Below, one piece after another: positions 7,671 to 14,218 of a stretch of DNA of 49,684 nt (position 1 is its first letter; each line of letters starts with the position of its first letter). The DNA lies in assembly GCF_001665625.1 (NCBI RefSeq), contig NZ_LZSY01000201.1, positions 1-49,684 of the forward strand, read 5' to 3'. The DNA is from Mycolicibacterium peregrinum (GTDB lineage: Bacteria; Actinomycetota; Actinomycetes; Mycobacteriales; Mycobacteriaceae). The notes below the pieces were generated by a model. It was not told where the DNA came from. It did not search any database and saw only the letters and a list, made by a program, of their open reading frames with translations. Both the position numbers and the translations under genes were made by a program.

Positions 7671-9082
7671 AGTACCACCAGCAGGTTTCGGGGGTGACCT
7701 ACAGCTTCGACGGTCTGGTCGAGGTGATGGCCAAGGCCACCCCGCTGCGCTCCGGCGATCAACTCGCCGGTTGCGCGGCCGAGCACGACGGTGAACGCGC
7801 CGCGGCCGCCTGGGTGCTCGCGGACCTGCCGCTGGACATCTTCCTCAACGAGGAGCTGGTGCCGTACGACACCGACGAGGTGACCCGGCTGATCATGGAC
7901 AGCCATGACCGCCAGGCCTTTTCGGAGATCTCACACCTGACCGTGGGCGGGCTGCGGGACTGGCTGATGGACGTCACGGCCCATGACCACAGCGCCGAGC
8001 GGCTGGCTGCCGTCGCCGCGGGGCTCACCCCGGAGATGGTGGCCGCGGTCAGCAAGATCATGCGCAACCAGGATCTGATCGCGGTGTCGGCCGCCGCCGA
8101 GGTGACCGCCGCGTTCCGCACCACCGTCGGCGGCCGCGGCACCCTGGCCACCCGGCTGCAGCCCAACCATCCGACCGACGACCCCCGCGGCATCGCCGCG
8201 GCGGTGCTCGACGGGCTGCTGCTGGGCTGCGGCGACGCGGTGATCGGGATCAACCCGGCGACCGACTCGCCACAGGCCACCGCCGATCTGCTGTATCTGC
8301 TCGACTCGATCCGCACCCGCTACGACATTCCGGCCCAGTCCTGTGTGCTCTCGCATGTCACCACCACGATCGGCCTGATCGAGGCCGGTGCGCCGGTCGA
8401 CCTGATGTTCCAGTCGATCGCCGGCACCGAGGGCGCCAACTCCGCGTTCGGGGTGAACCTGCAGCTGTTGCGGGAAGGCAACGAAGCGGCGCGCAGCCTG
8501 CACCGGGGCACCGTCGGCGACAACGTCATGTACCTGGAGACCGGGCAGGGCTCGGTACTGAGCTCGGGCACGCACCTGGGCGTCGGCGGCAAGCCCGTCG
8601 ACCAGCAGACCCTGGAGGCCCGCGCCTACGCGGTGGCCCGCGACCTGCAGCCGCTGCTGGTCAACACGGTCGTCGGCTTCATCGGGCCGGAGTACCTGTA
8701 CGACGGCAAGCAGATCATCCGGGCCGGCCTGGAAGACCACTTCTGCGGCAAGCTGCTCGGCCTGCCGATGGGGGTGGACGTCTGCTACACCAACCACGCC
8801 GAGGCCGACCAGAACGACATGGACACCCTGCTGACGTTGCTGGCTGCCGCGGGAGTGGCGTTCGTCATCACCGTGCCCGGCGCCGACGACGTCATGCTGG
8901 GGTATCAGAGCTTGTCGTTCCACGATGTGCTGACCACTCGGCGCACCCTGGGACTGAGACCGGCTCCGGAGTTCGAGGCGTGGCTGCGCAGCGTCGGCAT
9001 GGTCGACGACTCCGGGAAGCTGACCCCGTTCGACCTGGAGCGCTCGGCGCTGCGGTCGTTGACTTCGGGGGAGGTGCGATGA
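7667..9082 (+). CDS. eutB: Ethanolamine ammonia-lyase heavy chain
   Basis: The 471-aa product matches EutB, the TIM-barrel catalytic chain of adenosylcobalamin-dependent ethanolamine ammonia-lyase, which cleaves ethanolamine to acetaldehyde and ammonia. Family blocks include LPLDIFLNEELVPYDTDEVT, TRLQPNHPTDDPRGI, LLLGCGDAVIGINPATDS, FQSIAGTEGANSAFGVNL, FIGPEYLYDGKQIIRAGLED and KLLGLPMGVDVCYTNHAEAD. It starts in a 4-bp overlap with the permease and overlaps eutC by 4 bp (ATGA), so the three genes form one translationally coupled unit. Ethanolamine could serve as both nitrogen and carbon source. Confidence 0.97.
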   Translation: MKYHQQVSGVTYSFDGLVEVMAKATPLRSGDQLAGCAAEHDGERAAAAWVLADLPLDIFLNEELVPYDTDEVTRLIMDSHDRQAFSEISHLTVGGLRDWLMDVTAHDHSAERLAAVAAGLTPEMVAAVSKIMRNQDLIAVSAAAEVTAAFRTTVGGRGTLATRLQPNHPTDDPRGIAAAVLDGLLLGCGDAVIGINPATDSPQATADLLYLLDSIRTRYDIPAQSCVLSHVTTTIGLIEAGAPVDLMFQSIAGTEGANSAFGVNLQLLREGNEAARSLHRGTVGDNVMYLETGQGSVLSSGTHLGVGGKPVDQQTLEARAYAVARDLQPLLVNTVVGFIGPEYLYDGKQIIRAGLEDHFCGKLLGLPMGVDVCYTNHAEADQNDMDTLLTLLAAAGVAFVITVPGADDVMLGYQSLSFHDVLTTRRTLGLRPAPEFEAWLRSVGMVDDSGKLTPFDLERSALRSLTSGEVR

Positions 9083-9852
9083 GCCCGAACGAGGTTGCGG
9101 TTCAAGAGTTCTGGGATGAGCTGCGCAAAACCACGCAGGCCAGGATCGGGCTGGGCCGGGCCGGCAACGCGTTGCCGACGCGCCGGGTGCTCGAACTGGC
9201 CGCTGCCCACGCCGCGGCGCGCGACGCCGTGCACGTGCCGCTGGATTTGGATCGGCTCAGGCAAGCTGTCCTCGAGGTGGGTATCGGTGAGCCGACCGTG
9301 GTGACCAGTCAAGCCACCTCGCGCGACGAGTACCTTCGCCGTCCCGATCTGGGCCGGGCCCCCGCAACCGGCATGCAGGTGCCCGAAACCCCGGCCGACA
9401 TCGGCTTCGTGCTGGCCGACGGTTTGTCGCCGACGGCACTGGATCGTCATGGCGCTGAGCTACTGGCAGCTCTGGTGGCTCAATTGAAGGACCGCTACAC
9501 CCTGGCCCCGCCGGTGATCGCGACGCAGGCCCGCGTCGCACTCGGCGACCACATCGCAGCTCAGGCCCGCATGCGGACCGTGCTCGTCATCGTCGGAGAA
9601 CGGCCGGGCTTGAGTGTCGCCGACAGCCTCGGCATCTACCTGACCCACCTGCCGATGCCCGGCCGCACCGACGCCGACCGCAACTGCATCTCCAACATCC
9701 ACCCGCCCGATGGCCTGGGATACACCGAGGCCGCGCGGGTGGCGGCAGGCCTGGTCGACGGCGCGTTGGCGCTGGGCCGCTCCGGTGTCGACCTGAAGGA
9801 CACCTCACGAACCTCCACGCTCGACCCGTCCAGCATGACCCAGCTCAACTGA
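9079..9852 (+). CDS. eutC: Ethanolamine ammonia-lyase light chain
   Basis: The 257-aa light chain contributes the cobalamin-binding surface. It has LRKTTQARIGLGRAGNALPT near the N-terminus, FVLADGLSPTALDRHG, the VIVGERPGLSVADSLGIYLT block, and RNCISNIHPPDGLGY near the C-terminus, all typical for EutC. The ATG at 9079 overlaps the eutB stop and is in the right frame and length; the frame also reads open upstream inside eutB. It is followed 13 bp later by the lipoprotein phosphatase gene. No EutA-type reactivase is visible nearby. Confidence 0.96.
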   Translation: MSPNEVAVQEFWDELRKTTQARIGLGRAGNALPTRRVLELAAAHAAARDAVHVPLDLDRLRQAVLEVGIGEPTVVTSQATSRDEYLRRPDLGRAPATGMQVPETPADIGFVLADGLSPTALDRHGAELLAALVAQLKDRYTLAPPVIATQARVALGDHIAAQARMRTVLVIVGERPGLSVADSLGIYLTHLPMPGRTDADRNCISNIHPPDGLGYTEAARVAAGLVDGALALGRSGVDLKDTSRTSTLDPSSMTQLN

Positions 9853-9865
9853 ATCAGGAGTCTCA

Positions 9866-11152
9866 ATGACCGTGCGTGCCGTTCTGTCCCTGCTCGCCGC
9901 GACGACCGTTGCTGTCGCGGGCTGCGGTGCAAGCAACGATTCGGCGGAGCCGTCGGCCGGTACGCAAACTGGCACCGAGACACCGGCCGCCAACTGCCGC
10001 ACCCTGGCGGACAACCCGGGTTGGTACGGCGACAACCGGGACCGGATTGACGCGATGCTCGCCGAACGCGGCAGCTGCGGGGCGGACGGCTCGGTGGCCG
10101 ACGGCGCTCCGCTGGCGTTGTTCGACTGGGACAACACCGTGGTCAAGAACGACATCGGGGATGCGACGTTCTTCTGGATGGTGCGCAACGGCAAGCTGCG
10201 GGCACCCGCAGGCGGCGACTGGTCGACGACGAGCCCGTACCTGACCCCGCAGGCCACGGCTGCGCTCGGCAAGGCCTGCGCCGCAACAACTCCGGGCCAA
10301 CCGATGCCGACGAACACCGATCTGGGCTGCGCCGACGAACTGCTGTCGGTCTACACCGACGGTGAGACACGTGCCGACGAGCCGGCGTTCGCCGGGTTCA
10401 ACGCCCGCCGGTTCGAGCCCTCGTATGCCTGGGCCGCGCAGATGCTGGCCGGCTGGCCCGAATCCGAGCTGACCGGTTTCGCCGAGGCGGCACGCAAGGA
10501 GAACCTCGACGCGCCCGAGGGCACGGACCAGAAGGTCGGCAGCGGTGACGAGACCGGTTGGGTTCGCTACTACCCGCAGATGCGCGATCTGGTGGAAACC
10601 TTGCGCGCCAACGGTTTCGACGTCCGCATCATCTCCGCGTCGGCGGAGCCGGTGGTGCGGGTGTGGGCGGCCGATCTCGGTTTCACCCCGGACAAGGTGA
10701 TGGGGGTGCGGACCGAGCGCGACGGTGATGTCCTGACGTCGAGGCTGGTGCCGTGTGGCGGCGAGACGGCCATCCCGTACATCGAGGGCAAGCGGTGCCG
10801 GGTCAACGAGGACGTCTTCGGCATCAAGGGGCCCGCCGCGTTCGAGCAGCAGCCAGAGGCCAAACGTGCGGCCTTCGGCGCCGGGGACTCCGACACCGAC
10901 GTCACGTTCCTCACCGACGCCACGGCGTTGCGCCTGGTGCTCAACCGCAACAAGACCGAGTTGATGTGCACCGCCTACGACAACTCCGACGGTCGGTGGG
11001 TGGTCAATCCGATGTTCATCGATCCGAAGAAGAAGCAGGCCGACCCGTACGAGTGCACGACGGAGGGCTACATCGAGCCCAGCGGCAAGGACGCCCCGCT
11101 GCACCGCGCGGACGGAACGGTGGTGCCTGACCAGCAGGACTCGGTCTCGTAG
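9866..11152 (+). CDS. HAD-superfamily phosphatase lipoprotein
   Basis: The 428-aa protein has a short lipoprotein signal ending in the lipobox VAGC (Cys20), so it should be anchored outside the cytoplasmic membrane. The mature part is a HAD phosphatase: motif I LFDWDNTVV (Asp87 and Asp89), motif II VRIISASAE, and motif IV GAGDSDTDVTFL. A large cap lies between motifs I and II. AGGAG precedes the ATG by 6 bases, and the gene lies 13 bp after eutC, so it belongs to the same operon. HAD phosphatases of this size include secreted phosphocholine and phosphoserine phosphatases. Release of ethanolamine from phosphoethanolamine outside the cell is an attractive inference from context but is not shown by sequence. 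Confidence 0.85.
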   Translation: MTVRAVLSLLAATTVAVAGCGASNDSAEPSAGTQTGTETPAANCRTLADNPGWYGDNRDRIDAMLAERGSCGADGSVADGAPLALFDWDNTVVKNDIGDATFFWMVRNGKLRAPAGGDWSTTSPYLTPQATAALGKACAATTPGQPMPTNTDLGCADELLSVYTDGETRADEPAFAGFNARRFEPSYAWAAQMLAGWPESELTGFAEAARKENLDAPEGTDQKVGSGDETGWVRYYPQMRDLVETLRANGFDVRIISASAEPVVRVWAADLGFTPDKVMGVRTERDGDVLTSRLVPCGGETAIPYIEGKRCRVNEDVFGIKGPAAFEQQPEAKRAAFGAGDSDTDVTFLTDATALRLVLNRNKTELMCTAYDNSDGRWVVNPMFIDPKKKQADPYECTTEGYIEPSGKDAPLHRADGTVVPDQQDSVS

Positions 11153-11445
11153 CGCCTAGGTCAAGACACCCTCTGCGCGGTGTCGTAATCGCGTTTGAAA
11201 GGAGTGGCCGGCAGCTGATCGATCGCGTGCATCGAGTATTACGTTGGAGCAGGCGGCCTGGCACATGATTACGCTCGACTCCCTGGGCCGAGATAGGGCT
11301 TCGCTCCGCGTTCGACGATGGTCTTTCAGGCGGAGCGTTGATCCAGTCCCAGGCCGTGCGTCGACTTCAACACGCCAGCAGACCTTGGCGGTTGGAGCAC
11401 GGCGCAGCGCATTCGAAATGGACGTCAACCCGATGCCGTTAACCC

Positions 11446-11491
11446 ACTGCCGCAAGACCCACTATCTTCTTACTGCTGCAAGACCCATCAT
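11446..11491. repeat. Imperfect 20-bp direct repeat upstream of the RADAR operon
   Basis: ACTGCCGCAAGACCCACTAT (11446-11465) and ACTGCTGCAAGACCCATCAT (11472-11491) differ at three positions and repeat at a 26-bp period. They end about 15 bp before a possible -10 box (TAATCT). The placement suits an operator or activator site for the defense operon. A remnant repeat of other origin is also possible. Confidence 0.55.
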
Positions 11492-11506
11492 TGCGGTTGG
11501 GCGGCG

Positions 11507-11512
11507 TAATCT
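11507..11512 (+). promoter_or_regulatory. Possible -10 element of the RADAR operon promoter
   Basis: TAATCT fits the mycobacterial TANNNT -10 pattern. The expected -35 position overlaps the end of the second direct repeat, with no clear TTGACA there, as for an activator-dependent promoter. The first gene starts at 11578. This is a by-eye call only. Confidence 0.3.
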
Positions 11513-11577
11513 AGCTCCATCAGATTCGTCGCATGCAACCAGCTGGGCTTGCGTGCTGGCAGGACAAGGGGAGACGG

Positions 11578-11880
11578 TTGACGCTTACGATAACGCGCGA
11601 TGTCATCGCCGACCTCGGCTATACACGTCTGACGGAGGAGCAAGCTTCGCAGCTGCTCGATCAGCTCGTCGCTACGCTCACGAACATCGTTGGCTACCGC
11701 ATTGCGCGTGCTACAGCGGGTGACGCGGCTGATTCTCTAGCCGGACTTCCAGAGGATGACGTCCTCGCGTGGTTACAGACACAGGCTCCGGGCCACGAGG
11801 AGGTTGTACGGCACGTATTCGAGGAGATTCGGCAAAAACTGAAGCAATTATCGGACGCAGGCGCGAGCTACAGCGACTAA
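11578..11880 (+). CDS. Small helical protein, first gene of the RADAR operon
   Basis: A TTG at 11578 is preferred as start because AAGGGGAG lies 4 bases upstream; an in-frame ATG at 11533 has no such site. The product is 100 aa with no membrane segment or signal peptide. It looks all-helical: a short N-terminal segment, LGYTRLTEEQASQLLDQLVA, a central helix with GYRIARA, then GLPEDDVLAWLQTQAPG and a charged helix HVFEEIRQKLKQ. The layout recalls small DUF5663-like helical proteins, but that resemblance is from memory and weak. It ends 10 bp before the rdrA ATG and shares the island's setting, so it is probably co-transcribed. Known RADAR accessories are, as I recall, membrane proteins (SLATT or Csx27-like); this one is not. 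Function unknown. Confidence 0.72.
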   Translation: MTLTITRDVIADLGYTRLTEEQASQLLDQLVATLTNIVGYRIARATAGDAADSLAGLPEDDVLAWLQTQAPGHEEVVRHVFEEIRQKLKQLSDAGASYSD

Positions 11881-11890
11881 CATTCCGCGA

Positions 11891-14218
11891 ATGAACTCGT
11901 GGAATGGGTCGTTCAATACTATCCTCAGTGGACGGGACGAGCCTAGGAATCTCACAGTCCTCCGTGACAGCATCGTCGGCCGTATTAATGCATATTATAG
12001 TGAGCTAAAAGATGTGTACTCTAGCTATCAAGATTGCCTCGACTCGGAGATGCTTTTCACCGATGAACCCGCAACTATTGCGATCATGGGTGAGCGAGGC
12101 GCCGGTAAATCAACCCTGTTGGCTGCTACTTTAGCCAGATTGCGCGAATTTAATCGAGATATTGTAACTCCAATACTCAGGCCCGAACTTTATTCTCAGA
12201 GTGAGTCGATTATCTCTGCGTTTTTAGCCTCGATGTGGGACATCGCTACCCGCGGTCCGGATCCTTTTGGACTCGGTTTGGATGACAACGACAGACTCGC
12301 ACTAACCCGACAACTGGGCGACGCTGCGCGGCTTCAGGCGATAGCCCGAACGACGCTCTCCGCACTCGAAAACTCAAGTGAGGGCCCAGGGGATTTTGCC
12401 GAGGATGCGAACGCTGTCAGCCGGTCAGGTGTGCGCGTCGTTCGCGTTCTGCAAAGTGTCGCCATGACTTTGTCCACTCTAGGCGACCGCCAAGAGCCTC
12501 GCCTCATAATTGTGCCTATCGACGACGCCGATTTGGCAGCGGGTAATGTGACAACAATCCTTCGAGATTTGCGCGTACTGGGATCAATGCCTGGGATTGT
12601 TCCGATATTTTGTATGAATCCGGTGGACCTTTTCGACTCATGGGTATCGTCAAAAAAGCAGGGCATGGCGGACGACAATCTCGCTAAGCGCTACAACCGC
12701 CAATTGATTAAGGCGATACCTTATACGTCACGTTTTGAGATTGACCCGATCCCCTCTCATGAGCGCCCAAACTTTAAACCCATCGGGCAGTCCGCGAGTA
12801 TCGCGGAAGTCATGTGGGAGTTTGAATCTGCGATAGGGCACGAATTTGGGCTGGACTTAAATTCAGACGCCTGGATGAGTTTTCCGGATAGCCAGTTTGG
12901 TTTACCTAATCCGCTTCCGGATAACGCACGCGAACTGGTCCAGCTTTGGCAAACGGTGAGTAATGCGACTCGTAGCGAAGAACTTACTAAAGAAGCAATA
13001 GTGCTTGGCGTTCGCAGGATACTCAGCATCCTGTCTGAGAGGCTCCGTTCAGTCGGGGCTACTGCGACAACGGAATTATGTACAATTACTCAGAATGATC
13101 CACGATATTCTAGCTACGACTTTTCAATCAATCTTAAACCTGACGATCTATTCGTGTACCTGACCTCGCAAAGAGAGTATCCGCGAGGGGTTAATGACCG
13201 GTTGTTTGATGCGGCCCTCGCTCCGCCACTTGTGGACATCGATCTAAGACCGGTTCACGCGGTTTACGCTGCATTCGACTCAGATGGTTCGGTTCATCCG
13301 CGGACAAACTCATCGAGGCCGGAACACCTCGAAGGTGAGATAGTTTCGACAATACTTGCTATCCAAGAGCTCGTATATTCAGGAATATTCGACGTCCATG
13401 GCGCCACTCCAAATACGATTGATGACTTCGATTGGTTGAACCTGCAGCGCGTCAATGTCGCAGGGAATGGAACCGACAATCGCTTTATTTTCTTGCCGGA
13501 ATGTCGCACTCTCTCAGAGGTTCGTTCAGCTGTAGCGTTGTGGAACCAGCTTGCCTCAGCGTCACACACTGTTCGTCCTGAACGTTTGCTCACCATGAAT
13601 GTTGGAGCGTCGATCGCCTGGGCGCAAAATCGCAGCGAAATTGTAGAATTTGGCACATACAAGGACTCTGTACGAGCGGCTGTTGACCTGTATGAATCCT
13701 GCAGAGGTTCTCGCGCGAATTCACACCGGTCGTTCCGACGATGGTGCGAGGATCTACTTCCGATGCAATGGTCGACAGCGATTCTCAGGCCACGTGTTAT
13801 TGGTGAGATGGCCAGTTACTACCAGAGATACTTCGAAGATACAACCGATTCATCGATTGGGCGTAGTAAATTGCGCTTACTCGAATCCAGGCTCGACCGG
13901 GTCATGGCTAACTGTAGCGATCCGATGGATGCTGAGGAATGCGCTTGGGTGGCATCTTACGCTGAGTTGGCCGGTCGGCTTTCCGACAGATTAGCGCAAA
14001 AGATACACCCCTTCGAAGAGGCGTGGCGATCGCAACGGATCGCCCTCAAATCTGGGGCCGCATCAGTGAACGCCACTTTGCATGTGGAAAGTGGCGGCCA
14101 CCGGAGGTTTGCTGAAGTTGAAAACGATCAAGGTAAGCAATTATTTGAGCGTGCGCGTGCGCTGTTAGAGTCAATGGAGGACCAGGAGCGGCGCCGCGGA
14201 CATGGGCATATATCTTGA
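11891..14218 (+). CDS. rdrA: RADAR ATPase subunit RdrA
   Basis: The 775-aa protein has an N-terminal P-loop NTPase: Walker A GERGAGKST at residues 67-75 (Lys73) and Walker B LIIVPIDDADL at about 205-215 (Asp211/Asp212). VPIFCMNPVDLF follows as a probable sensor strand. The remaining ~520 residues are not recognised by motif. In RADAR the RdrA ATPase forms ring assemblies that dock with the RdrB deaminase, and the pair stops phage by deaminating adenosine nucleotides (published family knowledge). Assignment rests on the size, the P-loop type and above all the directly coupled adenosine-deaminase gene. It seems somewhat shorter than the RdrA proteins I recall. No strong ribosome site precedes the ATG, which suggests coupling to the small gene 10 bp upstream. 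Coding sequence is AT-richer than the host. Confidence 0.87.
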   Translation: MNSWNGSFNTILSGRDEPRNLTVLRDSIVGRINAYYSELKDVYSSYQDCLDSEMLFTDEPATIAIMGERGAGKSTLLAATLARLREFNRDIVTPILRPELYSQSESIISAFLASMWDIATRGPDPFGLGLDDNDRLALTRQLGDAARLQAIARTTLSALENSSEGPGDFAEDANAVSRSGVRVVRVLQSVAMTLSTLGDRQEPRLIIVPIDDADLAAGNVTTILRDLRVLGSMPGIVPIFCMNPVDLFDSWVSSKKQGMADDNLAKRYNRQLIKAIPYTSRFEIDPIPSHERPNFKPIGQSASIAEVMWEFESAIGHEFGLDLNSDAWMSFPDSQFGLPNPLPDNARELVQLWQTVSNATRSEELTKEAIVLGVRRILSILSERLRSVGATATTELCTITQNDPRYSSYDFSINLKPDDLFVYLTSQREYPRGVNDRLFDAALAPPLVDIDLRPVHAVYAAFDSDGSVHPRTNSSRPEHLEGEIVSTILAIQELVYSGIFDVHGATPNTIDDFDWLNLQRVNVAGNGTDNRFIFLPECRTLSEVRSAVALWNQLASASHTVRPERLLTMNVGASIAWAQNRSEIVEFGTYKDSVRAAVDLYESCRGSRANSHRSFRRWCEDLLPMQWSTAILRPRVIGEMASYYQRYFEDTTDSSIGRSKLRLLESRLDRVMANCSDPMDAEECAWVASYAELAGRLSDRLAQKIHPFEEAWRSQRIALKSGAASVNATLHVESGGHRRFAEVENDQGKQLFERARALLESMEDQERRRGHGHIS

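Larger units (their letters stand above)
11153..11577. other. Left border of the island: no convincing gene
   Basis: About 425 bp hold only short open frames with no recognisable protein. The region contains an inverted repeat (CGCTCCGC 11302-11309 and GCGGAGCG 11330-11337), an imperfect 20-bp direct repeat (11446-11491) and a possible promoter. Base composition begins to drop toward the right. The exact left junction of the island cannot be fixed without comparing an empty site. No integrase, transposase or tRNA was recognised. Confidence 0.5.

Noticed and set aside
11302..11337. 8-bp inverted repeat as an insertion-sequence end
   Set aside because: Arms are short, no partner end or transposase was found, and the loop is 20 bases, so it may be chance.
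11244..11723. Open frame of 159 codons in the left border of the island
   Set aside because: No recognisable protein, no ribosome site, and it overlaps the better supported small gene that starts at 11578.
14202..14204. ATG just before the RdrB start
   Set aside because: It is in a different reading frame from RdrB, so the TTG at 14215 was kept.
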